From contig JANUBW010000001.1 in NCBI GenBank assembly GCA_024809215.1, forward strand, positions 2,026,841 to 2,090,840: a stretch of DNA of 64,000 bases, given 5' to 3'. This document shows, in pieces, positions 6,934 to 17,200 of this stretch; position 1 is the stretch's first letter, and each line of letters begins with the position of its first letter. The notes under the pieces are model-generated. The model had not been told where the DNA came from, made no database searches, and saw nothing but the letters and a program-made list of their open reading frames with translations. This DNA comes from Niastella sp. OAS944 (GTDB lineage: Bacteria > Bacteroidota > Bacteroidia > Chitinophagales > Chitinophagaceae). Both the position numbers and the translations under genes were made by a program.

Positions 6934-8994
6934 GTGGGGCCGCAACGGGCCGATCTGCTCAAAAAAGAGCTGAACATATACACCTTCAAGGACATGCTCG
7001 AACTGGTGCCCTACCGTCACATTGATAAAACCAGGGTGAACCAGGTGCGCGACATTACGCCGCAAACCGATTTCATTCAAATAAAGGGGGTGATAAGAAG
7101 TTTTGGTATTGTAGGTGAGAAAAGGGCAAAACGCCTGGTGGCCGAAATATTCGATGGCACGGGTACCCTTGAGCTTATTTGGTTTCAGGGTATTACCTAT
7201 ATACAAAAATCGCTGGCCCTGGGCCAGGCTTTCCTGGTATATGGGAAGGTGAGCTTTTTTCAGGGTAAACCTCAGATCACACACCCCGAAATGGAGACCT
7301 ACAGCCGGGAAAAGATGGAAGGCAAAAGCACGCTGGAACCGGTGTACCCCAGCACCGAAAAATTAAAGGCCCGGGGAATGGGCGGCCGCCAGTTGGGTGT
7401 TTTTACCGAAACCCTGGTTAAAATGTTACAGGAAAACAACATTCCTGAAATACTGCCCGATTCAATATTGCAGCACCTGCAACTAATGCCCCGCTACAAG
7501 GCTTTTACAAGCATGCATTTCCCCCCCGACCCGCAAACCTGGGAAAAAGCCATTGACCGGCTTAAATTCGAAGAGTTTTTCATAGCACAACTGCGTATGG
7601 GCCTGCTGCGGCAGCAACGGCACCGCTATTCACGCGGCGTAGTATTTAGCCAGGTAGGCGAAATTTTCAACACCTTTTACGAAAAGCACCTGCCCTTTCA
7701 ATTGACCGGCGCACAAAAAAGAGTTATAAAAGAGATCAGGCGCGATACAGGCAGCGGCAAACAAATGAACCGGCTGTTGCAGGGTGATGTAGGTAGTGGT
7801 AAAACCATTGTAGCCTTATTGGTGCTGCTACTGGCTATTGATAACGGTTACCAGGGCTGTTTACTGGCGCCTACCGAAATTCTTACCCAGCAGCATTACA
7901 ATAATATCAGCGGTTTGCTAAAGGAACTCCCGGTAAAAGTTCGCATACTAACCGGTTCTACCAAAACAAAGGAGCGAAAAGAAATACTGCAGCAGCTGGA
8001 AGATGGTACCATACATTTTGTAGTGGGTACCCATGCCCTGCTCGAAGATTCGGTGAAGTTCAAGAACCTGGGGCTGGCCATTGTTGATGAGCAGCACCGG
8101 TTTGGCGTGGCACAGCGGGCCAAATTATGGCAAAAAGCTGTGGTTCCGCCCCATGTGCTGGTAATGACGGCCACACCTATTCCGCGTACCCTGGCCATGA
8201 CGGCTTACGGCGATTTAGACACAAGCATAATTGACGAGCTGCCACCCAACCGTAAGCCTATATTAACCGTACATCGTAATGACGACAAGCGCAGTGAGGT
8301 AATGAGCTTTATAAAGGCTGAAATTGTAAAGGGCCGGCAGGCATATATCATCTTTCCGCTCATTGAAGAATCGGAGAAACTTGATTATGAAAACCTGATG
8401 AAGGGATACGAAAATGTGCAGGCCTATTTTCCGGAACCTAAGTATTGGATCAGTATGGTGCACGGGCGGCAAACTGCCGATGTGCGTACCACCAACATGC
8501 AACGTTTTAAGGCCAATGATACTCAGATCATGGTAGGAACAACGGTGATAGAGGTGGGGGTTGATGTACCCAATGCAAGCGTAATGGTAATTGAGAATGC
8601 CGAGAAATTCGGGCTCTCGCAATTACACCAGTTACGGGGCCGCGTTGGGCGGGGGGCCGAAAAAAGCTTCTGCATACTTTTATCTGGTTCAAAACTGAAC
8701 AATGATGCCCGCGAAAGGTTAAAGATCATGTGTGCTACGAACGACGGTTTTAAAATAGCAGAAAAAGATCTTGAGCTCAGAGGCCCCGGCGATATTGAGG
8801 GTACCAGGCAAAGCGGTGCATTGAATTTTAAACTGGCCAGCATTGTTCAGGATAAGAAGTGGCTCGAAATTGCCCGCGAAATGGCCGAACGATTGCTGGA
8901 TGAAGATCCTGACCTAACCTCGGCAAACAATTTGCAGCTTAAAAATCACCTGCAATCGCTAACAGGTAAAACTGCCTGGAGCAAGATCTCGTAG
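6934..8994 (+). CDS. recG: ATP-dependent DNA helicase RecG (start codon uncertain)
   Basis: RecG remodels stalled replication forks and branch-migrates Holliday junctions. The 686 residues from the GTG at 6934 cover the wedge/OB domain (about 45-150), a superfamily 2 helicase with Walker A GDVGSGKTIVALL, the DEQH box IVDEQHRFGVAQR, motif III MTATPIPRTLAM, and motifs V-VI IEVGVDVPNASVMVIEN and QLRGRVGRG. The GTG cuts through the conserved IEYLKGVGPQRADLL N-terminal motif: residues IEYLKG are encoded in frame just upstream. No ATG, GTG or TTG lies between 6934 and the in-frame stop at 6862-6864; only CTG 6868, ATT 6883, ATA 6901, ATT 6916 and CTG 6925 are available. The real start is probably a non-standard codon near 6883-6901. 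Confidence 0.93.
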   Translation: MGPQRADLLKKELNIYTFKDMLELVPYRHIDKTRVNQVRDITPQTDFIQIKGVIRSFGIVGEKRAKRLVAEIFDGTGTLELIWFQGITYIQKSLALGQAFLVYGKVSFFQGKPQITHPEMETYSREKMEGKSTLEPVYPSTEKLKARGMGGRQLGVFTETLVKMLQENNIPEILPDSILQHLQLMPRYKAFTSMHFPPDPQTWEKAIDRLKFEEFFIAQLRMGLLRQQRHRYSRGVVFSQVGEIFNTFYEKHLPFQLTGAQKRVIKEIRRDTGSGKQMNRLLQGDVGSGKTIVALLVLLLAIDNGYQGCLLAPTEILTQQHYNNISGLLKELPVKVRILTGSTKTKERKEILQQLEDGTIHFVVGTHALLEDSVKFKNLGLAIVDEQHRFGVAQRAKLWQKAVVPPHVLVMTATPIPRTLAMTAYGDLDTSIIDELPPNRKPILTVHRNDDKRSEVMSFIKAEIVKGRQAYIIFPLIEESEKLDYENLMKGYENVQAYFPEPKYWISMVHGRQTADVRTTNMQRFKANDTQIMVGTTVIEVGVDVPNASVMVIENAEKFGLSQLHQLRGRVGRGAEKSFCILLSGSKLNNDARERLKIMCATNDGFKIAEKDLELRGPGDIEGTRQSGALNFKLASIVQDKKWLEIAREMAERLLDEDPDLTSANNLQLKNHLQSLTGKTAWSKIS

Positions 8995-9032
8995 GTTTCT
9001 GTATATAAAACCAATTCTGCTTATTCACATAG

Positions 9033-9066
9033 TTTACAATTTGAATTTGGGTTCGTAAATTGTAAA
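9033..9066. terminator. Hairpin downstream of recG
   Basis: TTTACAATTT (9033-9042) pairs perfectly with AAATTGTAAA (9057-9066). It lies 38 bp after the recG stop. The stem is AT-rich and there is no following T-run, so it is only a weak terminator candidate. Confidence 0.3.
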
Positions 9067-9247
9067 TACCTAACTGCTTACTAAGAAATAAGGTCTGTTA
9101 TAAAAGTAACAGATACTTTTTAATTATTCCATCTCCTGCTATTTATACATACGCTGCAAGGGCTTAATATCTGATTAATATTAACCACGCAGGTAAGAAC
9201 AGAATAGAATAAACGTTATATTATATTAAATTGAAAATCGATAGGAA

Positions 9248-12200
9248 TTGGGCAGATTTAGTTTGATCATACTTCTTCTTACCGTTACAGCTCTTGATTC
9301 GCTTGCTCAAGAGGGGCCGTCTACTTTTGAATTTACCGAGAATAAAGGCCAGTGGGAAAGTAAAATAAAATTTAAAGGTGAACTGCCTGCGGGTGATTTC
9401 TATTTGCATGCAAACGGTTTTACCGTAGTGCAGCACAACCCGGGCGACCTCCTTAAATTTTTTCAACGCCAACATGGCGAGGTAAACGACAAAACTGTTT
9501 CGGCCAAAAGCAATGCCCGCACCAGCGATCCCGAGGGCGCTCATATTGGAAAACCGGGCAACGGTAACGGCACCCCAACCTATCCTAATTACACCATTCG
9601 CTCACACGCCTACCAAATGCAATTCGTTGGCGCCAGCGACAACCCGCAAATTTCGCCCGATAAACCACTCTCCACCTACAGCAATTACTTCATTGGTAAC
9701 GACCCTTCAAAATGGGCCAGTAATGTGCAGATATACCAGGGCGTGCTGTACAAAAATATTTACCCCAATATTGATGTGCGCTATTTTTCGGAGAACGGGC
9801 AGTTGAAATACGATCTTATTGTAAACCCCGGCGGCGATCCCAATAAGATATTGATGCGGTATGAAGGCGCCGATAAATTATCAATAAAGAACCAACAGCT
9901 TGTTATTAAAACATCGGTTGGCGAAGTAAAAGAATTATATCCCTATTCTTACCAGTTCGATCAGATCAAAGGCAAACAGGAAACTACCTGTGCCTACGAG
10001 CTGGTTGATAAAAACACCGTGCGGTTTAAAGTAGGCAACTATTCAAAAACAAGCACCCTTGTTATTGATCCTGTACTTATATTTTCTTCATTTACCGGCA
10101 GCAAGGCTGGTCAATATGGTTTTACCGCCACACCCGGCCCCGATGGGTCGCTGTTCTCGGGCGGTATTGTATTTGGCAGTGGGTTCCCCGTATCGCCGGG
10201 TGCTTATCAAACAAGCTACCAGGGCGGTTCGGCCAATGGCGGGGTTGATATAGGTATTTTTAAATTCAGTCCCGATGGCGCACGCCGGGTATATGCTACC
10301 TACCTTGGTGCCGAAGGGAACGATTATCCGCATAGTCTTATTAGTGATGCCCAGGGTAACCTGGTGGTTATGGGCAGAACCTATAGCTCGCGCTATCCCG
10401 GCACCCTGTTTGGGCCAGGCGGTGGCGCCGATATTTGCGTTACCAAGCTAAATGCAGCCGGTACCGGCATAATAGGTTCCATGCGTTTGGGCGGTAGTGG
10501 CGCCGATGGGGTGAATGTTAGCGATATGCAGGAAGGCGGTGCCATCAACCTCACTTCTACCCTACGCTTTTACGGCGACGATTCACGCAGTGAAGTATCG
10601 CTCGATAATGGCGGCAACATTGTAATTGCAGCACAAAGCCGGTCAGACAATTTCAAAACAACTCCCGGCGCTTTTCAGCAAACAACAGGCGGCGGCCAGG
10701 ATGGCGTGGTGGTAAAAATTGACCCTACCTGTAACACCGTTATATGGAGCAGTTATTTGGGCGGCTCAAAAGACGATGGTGCATTTGTTATGGCCGTTAA
10801 CCCCATCACCAATGACTTGTATGTGGGTGGCGCTACTGCCAGTGATAATTTACCCGGCAACCACGCCGGTGTGTACCAGGGCAGCAACCAGGGTGGCATT
10901 ACCGATGGTTTTGTGGCACAAATAACCAATAATGGTTCGGCCATCGTTCGCAGTTCGTATATGGGTACCGGTGCGTTTGATGCCGTATACGGTATAAAGT
11001 TCGATAAACTGGGCATTCCCTACATTATGGGAATTACCGAAGGCACCTGGCCTATACAAAATGCCCCTTATAATGGTGGTAACTCACGACAGTTTGTTGC
11101 AAAATTGCAGCCCGACTTTTCGGGTTTTCAATATTCAACCACATTTGGTAATGGCGCCGGGCGCCCCAATATATCACCGGTAGCTTTTCTGGTTGACCGG
11201 TGCGAGAATGTATATATCTCCGGCTGGGGCGGCTGGATCTCGAATAACGGACGCGACCCTTTCAATATGTCGGGCGTGGCCGGTATGCCTACAACGCCCG
11301 ATGCGTTAAAGACACTTACAGATAATCACGATTTTTATTTTATAGTTATAAAGAAAGATGCAGCCTCCCTGTTGTATGGCTCCTTCTTTGGTCAAACCGG
11401 TGGTGAGGGCGAGCACGTAGATGGAGGTACCAGCCGTTTCGATGCGCAGGGTGTTATATACCAGGCTATTTGCGCCAACTGTTTCGGCTCCAACGCAGGG
11501 TCCATTTCAGCACCCTACCCCATTACTGCCGGCGTTTGGGGCCCCACGAATGGTACAGGTACTTCAAACTGTAACCTGGCGGCAGCAAAAATAGCGTTCA
11601 ACTTTGCAGGCGTAGCTGCAGGCCCGCAGTCGTTTTATAACGGTGTAATAGATACCCTGGGTTGTGCGCCCTTTGATGTAGTGCTGAAAGACACCATACT
11701 CAATGCAAAAAGTTATGAATGGTCGTTTGGCGATGGCACACCCGATGTAACTACAACAAACAGCGAGGTAGCGCACCAGTTTGCTGCAGTAGGCGACTAC
11801 CGGGTACGCTTAATTGCCATTGATCCCACTACCTGTAACGAAAGAGATACCGGTTACGTAATCGTGCATGTACGCAGCGACCCGGCCTACCCTGCTTTTA
11901 CGGCCATAAAACAGCCCCCCTGCCAATCGCTGTTATACGAGTTTACCAACGTCACCAGCTTTCCGCCAAACAAACCATTTAAGCCCGGCAGCTTTACGTG
12001 GGATTTTGGCGATGGCACCCGTATAACACCAGGCGACACCATAGTACAGCACTCATTTGCATCGGCAGGTACTTACAAAACGAAATTGATCCTGAATGAT
12101 ACCGCGTATTGTAACTCGCCCGATTCGGCAGTAAAAGATCTGCGCGTATCGCCATTGGTTGATGCAAGGTTCGAAACCCCGGCATCGGGCTGTGCACCCT

Positions 12201-12925
12201 ATACGGCTATCTTCAATAATACATCACTGGCCGGACAAACATTCACCTGGGATTTTGGTGATGGCTCACCCAAATCAACAGAAGTAAACCCGGTGCACGT
12301 ATACAACAACATAGGCACGTACACAGTACAATTGGTAGCAGTTGATAGCAGCACCTGTAACATTATTGATTCAACAACTTTTGAAATTGGTGTGCATCCG
12401 TTGCCTACGGCGGACTTTTCGTTTGCACCGGTTCCGCCCCAAACAAACAGACCAACCATATTCACCAACCTCTCGTCTGGTGGCGCCCGTTATGTGTGGT
12501 TGTTTGGCGATGGTGATTCAACCATTAAAACAACAATGGATACCGTTTCACATCAATACAATGCTACCGGCACCTTTAATGCATGCCTTATTACTTTTAA
12601 CGAATGGGAATGTAGCGATACACTATGCCGGGCGGTAGAAGCTATTATAGATCCGTTGCTCGATGTGCCCAATGCCTTTACACCTGGCCGCTTTGGCCGA
12701 AACAGTTATATTTCCGTTGCAGGTTTTGGTATTGCAAAAATGACCTGGAAAATTTATAACCGTTGGGGCACCGTGGTATTTGAGACCAATAACCGAAAAA
12801 TAGGCTGGGATGGTATGTACAATGGCAAACCCCAGCCAATGGATGTATATGCGTATACGCTCGATGTGGAATTTTCCGACGGAAGAAAGCTAAGGAAGAC
12901 GGGGGATATTACGTTGATACGGTAG
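9248..12925 (+). CDS. Secreted PKD/SBBP-propeller protein with T9SS type B sorting domain
   Basis: A 1,225-residue exported protein: signal peptide (cleavage after LDSLAQ), an N-terminal domain opening FEFTENKGQWESKIKFKGEL (about 30-280), a propeller-like region with SBBP-type repeats such as GIFKFSPDGARRVYATYLG and FVAQITNNGSAIVRSSYMG, then four PKD-like domains (YEWSFGDGTP, FTWDFGDGTRI, FTWDFGDGSP, YVWLFGDGD). It ends in a gliding-motility-associated C-terminal domain, LDVPNAFTPGRFGRNSYI to GDITLIR, the type B signal for export by the type IX system. The frame is stopped just upstream at 9242-9244 and has no ATG; TTG at 9248, or TTG at 9263 giving a tighter signal peptide, must serve. It is a close paralogue of the protein at 14,300. 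Confidence 0.88.
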   Translation: MGRFSLIILLLTVTALDSLAQEGPSTFEFTENKGQWESKIKFKGELPAGDFYLHANGFTVVQHNPGDLLKFFQRQHGEVNDKTVSAKSNARTSDPEGAHIGKPGNGNGTPTYPNYTIRSHAYQMQFVGASDNPQISPDKPLSTYSNYFIGNDPSKWASNVQIYQGVLYKNIYPNIDVRYFSENGQLKYDLIVNPGGDPNKILMRYEGADKLSIKNQQLVIKTSVGEVKELYPYSYQFDQIKGKQETTCAYELVDKNTVRFKVGNYSKTSTLVIDPVLIFSSFTGSKAGQYGFTATPGPDGSLFSGGIVFGSGFPVSPGAYQTSYQGGSANGGVDIGIFKFSPDGARRVYATYLGAEGNDYPHSLISDAQGNLVVMGRTYSSRYPGTLFGPGGGADICVTKLNAAGTGIIGSMRLGGSGADGVNVSDMQEGGAINLTSTLRFYGDDSRSEVSLDNGGNIVIAAQSRSDNFKTTPGAFQQTTGGGQDGVVVKIDPTCNTVIWSSYLGGSKDDGAFVMAVNPITNDLYVGGATASDNLPGNHAGVYQGSNQGGITDGFVAQITNNGSAIVRSSYMGTGAFDAVYGIKFDKLGIPYIMGITEGTWPIQNAPYNGGNSRQFVAKLQPDFSGFQYSTTFGNGAGRPNISPVAFLVDRCENVYISGWGGWISNNGRDPFNMSGVAGMPTTPDALKTLTDNHDFYFIVIKKDAASLLYGSFFGQTGGEGEHVDGGTSRFDAQGVIYQAICANCFGSNAGSISAPYPITAGVWGPTNGTGTSNCNLAAAKIAFNFAGVAAGPQSFYNGVIDTLGCAPFDVVLKDTILNAKSYEWSFGDGTPDVTTTNSEVAHQFAAVGDYRVRLIAIDPTTCNERDTGYVIVHVRSDPAYPAFTAIKQPPCQSLLYEFTNVTSFPPNKPFKPGSFTWDFGDGTRITPGDTIVQHSFASAGTYKTKLILNDTAYCNSPDSAVKDLRVSPLVDARFETPASGCAPYTAIFNNTSLAGQTFTWDFGDGSPKSTEVNPVHVYNNIGTYTVQLVAVDSSTCNIIDSTTFEIGVHPLPTADFSFAPVPPQTNRPTIFTNLSSGGARYVWLFGDGDSTIKTTMDTVSHQYNATGTFNACLITFNEWECSDTLCRAVEAIIDPLLDVPNAFTPGRFGRNSYISVAGFGIAKMTWKIYNRWGTVVFETNNRKIGWDGMYNGKPQPMDVYAYTLDVEFSDGRKLRKTGDITLIR

Positions 12926-12930
12926 GTATA

Positions 12931-13030
12931 GTTAACAAGTTAACAGGTTGACGAGTTGACGAGGATTTAATCTGTGCGGCAGATTGAGTAATAGTTGAAA
13001 GGTTGATAGAGTTGATAAAGGTGATAGAGG
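12931..13030 (+). repeat. GTTGACGAG / GATAAAGGTGATAGAGG word repeat, copy 1
   Basis: AACAGGTTGACGAGTTGACG is followed, after a short interruption, by GTTGATAGAGTTGATAAAGG and TGATAGAGGCG. The same two-part phrase occurs at 17,966-18,030 and 28,060-28,145, with shorter relatives at 33,118-33,184, 44,230-44,250 and 44,680-44,713. It lies in the spacer after the first paralogue, before PorP. Confidence 0.65.
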
Positions 13031-13136
13031 CGCTCTGTGCAGCAGCTTAAGGCTGAACTCCCTTTGGTAATAAAACGTTAAAGACAATTAAAAGCTTTAA
13101 CGGCATTTAACAAATTGTACTTTTAAGCAGGTGGTT

Positions 13137-14240
13137 ATGAAAAAACTTAATGCAATTAAATCAATGCGGCCCCCTGTGACCCGGGATATAGTAAACCGAT
13201 TTCTGAAAATCGTGCTGGTGACCTTATCATGTGTTGTAAGTTTTTGCTTTCAGGCATCGGCCCAGGATATGCATTTTTCTCAATGGTTTAATTCCCCGCT
13301 CACAACCAATCCCGCTAATACAGGTTTTATACCCGATGCCGATTACCGCATAGGTGTGAATTATCGCAACCAGTGGTCGTCCATCATGAGTGTTCCTTAT
13401 AAAACCATGAGCATTTGGGGCGATGCCCAGGTGTTCAGAGATCGTATTGAAAGCGGCTGGCTGGGCCTTGGTGGTGTTATACTTCGTGATGTTGCCGGGT
13501 CGGGTGGTCTTACTTCTACCAAAATATACGGGTCGGCAGCTTACCATCAAATGCTGGGTGTGGCGCATTTGTTATCACTTGGGTTTAACGTAGGCTGGGC
13601 CAATAAAAGGATCAATGTAACCGATCTTAAATTTCCCGATCAGTTCGATGGCAAGTTCTTCGATAGCAACATGCCTACCAGTGTAGTAATAGATGCTCCT
13701 AATATTAATTATTTCGATATGCAGGTAGGTCTTAACTACGCTTACTTTCCTACCGACAAACTTTATCTTAACGGCGGTATTTCGGCCTGGCATATAAACA
13801 AACCACGTGAGTCGTTCTTTACAACGGCCGATTCATTAAGTGGTTACGATAGCCGTATTGCACCACGTTATAATGCTTTTGTGAACGCCAGTTATAAATT
13901 GAACGATCAGGTGATCATAAACCCCATGGCTTACTATAGCACCACTACAAAAACAAATGAACTGGTGGCCGGTGGTAACGTACAATACAATTTATCGGGC
14001 GATGGTGAAACACAACTCATAGGTGGTATATATTACCGCGCCGGTGATGCATTTATACCTATGATAGGTTTTGAATGGAAAGCCATTAAGCTTATGTTCA
14101 CTTACGACGCTACTACTTCATCGTTGAAACAATACAACCAGGGCCGCGGAGCATTTGAATTTGCATTGCTTAGGCATGGGTTCTATAATGAGTATAACGG
14201 CGATAGAAGACAATCAATCTGCCCCAGCTTTAAGTATTAG
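13137..14240 (+). CDS. PorP/SprF family type IX secretion membrane protein
   Basis: The 367-residue product has a signal peptide ending ASAQ and the PorP/SprF opening DMHFSQWFNSPLTTNPANTG, followed by YRIGVNYRNQWSSIMSVPYK and SGWLGLGGVILRDVAGSGG. The remainder is a transmembrane beta-barrel (for example VGLNYAYFPTDKLYLNGGIS). SprF-like proteins of F. johnsoniae are needed to export or retain adhesins carrying type B C-terminal domains. Here the gene sits between two such clients, so it probably serves both. A GTG at 13131 is in frame two codons earlier; I chose the ATG at 13137, which gives the Lys-Lys start usual for these proteins. Confidence 0.9.
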   Translation: MKKLNAIKSMRPPVTRDIVNRFLKIVLVTLSCVVSFCFQASAQDMHFSQWFNSPLTTNPANTGFIPDADYRIGVNYRNQWSSIMSVPYKTMSIWGDAQVFRDRIESGWLGLGGVILRDVAGSGGLTSTKIYGSAAYHQMLGVAHLLSLGFNVGWANKRINVTDLKFPDQFDGKFFDSNMPTSVVIDAPNINYFDMQVGLNYAYFPTDKLYLNGGISAWHINKPRESFFTTADSLSGYDSRIAPRYNAFVNASYKLNDQVIINPMAYYSTTTKTNELVAGGNVQYNLSGDGETQLIGGIYYRAGDAFIPMIGFEWKAIKLMFTYDATTSSLKQYNQGRGAFEFALLRHGFYNEYNGDRRQSICPSFKY

Positions 14241-14299
14241 AAATAACGTTAAACCTGTATCCCTTATTCCTTATCATTGCACCTTCGTATTATTACACT

Positions 14300-17200
14300 T
14301 TGAAAACACGCGTTTTGGTTAAGAATATCCTGTTAGCTATAGCCCTGTGCTTTACAGGAGCTGTACGCCTGGCTGCACAAGCCCCTACCGCTTTTGAGTT
14401 TACTGAAAACAAGGGGCAATGGGAAAGTGAAGTAAAGTTTAAAGGCGTTTTACCCGCCGGTAGTTTTTTTCTGCAAGAGAACGGTTTTACCATAGTACAG
14501 CATAACACAACCGACCTTCGGCAAGTGTACGATGACCATAAGTCTGAAACCAATGGTACCAACGCACGCACTACCACCAGGAATTTACAAACAGAAACAA
14601 ACACACGGCCCAGCATTCGCTCACATGCATACCGTGTACAATTTGTTGGCGGTGCAACCAATCCGCAAATTGTGCCCGATAAAGTATTATCAGGTTACAG
14701 CAACTACATCATAGGCAACGATCCTTCAAAATGGACCAGCAATGTAAAAAGCTGTAAGGCGGTTATTTATAAAAACGTTTACCCCAATATTGACGTACGC
14801 TATTACTCCGAAGGCGGCCGGTTGAAATACGATATCATTGTAAACCCCGGTGGCAATGCGAACGATATAGTTATGCAATACGATGGGGCCGATAAGCTAT
14901 CGATAAAGAACAGTGAACTGGTAATAAAAACAAGCGTGGGCGATGTGCGGGAATTGTATCCATACACTTACCAGTTTGATAAAATACGTGGCAAACAGGA
15001 AACTTCCTGCGCTTATAAAATTGAAGGAAAGAACAGGGTGCGGTTTAAAACAGGCGACTATTCAAAAACCAGTACACTGGTAATTGACCCATCTATCATC
15101 TTTTCTTCATTTACCGGCAGCACTACCGAGGAATGGGGTTTTACCGCCACACCGGGCCCCGATGGTTCTTTATTTTCGGGCAGTATCTCATTCGGTACCG
15201 GCTTTCCGGCCTCACCCGGCGCTTATAAAACCCATTGGACAAATGGTGGTGCTAAGAAGCTGGATATAGGCATCTTTAAATTCAGCCCCGACGGCTCAAA
15301 AAGAGAATTTGCCACTTACTTAGGTGGTAATGCCGACGATTTCCCTCACAGTTTATTTTGCGATCCCCAGGGCAACCTGGTTATTTTGGGAAGAACATAT
15401 TCCTCCAACTACCCCGGTACGCTTATAGGTACAGGCGGCGGTTGCGATATGGTTGTTACAAAACTAAACGCTACGGGTACCGGATTAATAGGTTCATTGC
15501 GTATTGGCGGCGGTGGCGATGATGGCTTAAATATAGAAGACCAGATGGAGCTGGGCGGCGAAGCTCATCAAATAAACAGGCTGCTGCGGAACTATGGCGA
15601 CGACTCGCACAGCGAAGTGATACTTGATAAGGACGGTTACATTTATGTTGCCGGGCAATCGCAATCAGATTTTCCAACCACAGCCAATGCTTTTCAAAAA
15701 AATAGAAAAGGCGGTCAGGATGGTGTGGTGCTTAAAATAAATCCCGGTTGTACAGCAATAGAATGGAGTACTTTTTTAGGCGGCTCGGGCGATGATGCGG
15801 CCTTTGTACTGGCATTGAATCCCGCAACAAAGGATATCTATGTATCTGGCGGCACCATGAGCAGTGACTTACCAGGTACTATTAGCGGTCTTAACAACTC
15901 AGTTATAAGCGACCACCTGGTGGGCGGCGCCAACGATATTGACGGGTATGTATCTATTATTTCAAATGATGGCACTACACTGCGACGCAGTATTTACATG
16001 GGCACAGGGCAAATAGACATCATTTACGGCATTCAGTTCGACCGGAATAATTATCCATACGTAATGGGTGTAACGCGTGGATCGTGGCCCGTTATAAATG
16101 CAGCTTATAGCAATAGCGGCACTAAACAGTTTGTAGTAAAATTACAACCCGATTTGGCCGGCATTCAATATTCCACCGTGTTTGGCAGTGGCGGCAAACC
16201 CAATATTTCACCCGTAGCGTTCCTTGTTGACCGTTGTGAGAATGTTTATATCTCCGGCTGGGGTGGCTGGTATGTACCGGCTTCTACCCAACAGGACCCC
16301 TATGACCTTGCCGGTACCAGAGGCATGCCTGTAACACCCGATGCATTAAAAACAATTACAGATAACCGCGATTTCTACTTCATTGTATTGAAACGAAATG
16401 CCGAGTCATTACTTTACGGTTCCTTCTTTGGTCAGGATGGTGGTTTGGGCGAACACGTTGATGGCGGCACCAGCCGCTTCGATGCGCAGGGCGCTATTTA
16501 CCAGGCCATATGCGCCAATTGCTACGGCAATATGCGCGATCTGCCTATTACCAAAAACTATCCTGTTACAAACGGCGTATGGTCGCCAACGAATGGCGCC
16601 GGCAGCAATGGCTGTAACCTGGGCGCGGTTAAAATACTATTTAACTTTTCCGGCGTAGGTTCGGGCCCCAAAGCTTATTTCAAAGGCTTGTTCGATACGG
16701 TGGGTTGCGTACCCTTCACCGTTACACTTAAAGACACCATCCTCGATGCGAAAAGCTATGAATGGAATTTTGGTGATGGCAGCCCCGAACAATACACCAC
16801 CACGTACGATATAAGCCACAAATTTGAAAAAACAGGCAGCTTTAGAGTACGCCTCATAGCCGTTGACTCTACCAGCTGTAACATTCGCGATACGGCGTAT
16901 TTGACCATACATGTACGCGACGACCCGGCTAATCTCGCTTATACAATTGCCAAACAACCACCCTGTGAGTCGTTGAAATATGAATTTGTGAACACCTCTA
17001 CCTTTCCGCCTGGCAAACCATTTAACCCGGCCAGTTTTACCTGGGACTTTGGCGATGGTACCGTTATAACTCCCGGCGACAAAACCATACGGCACTCGTA
17101 CCAGTCGGCAGGCACTTACATTACCAAACTCTTACTTAACGATACAGCTTATTGTAACTCGCCCGACGTAAAAGACACCACGTTACGGGTATCGCCGCTG

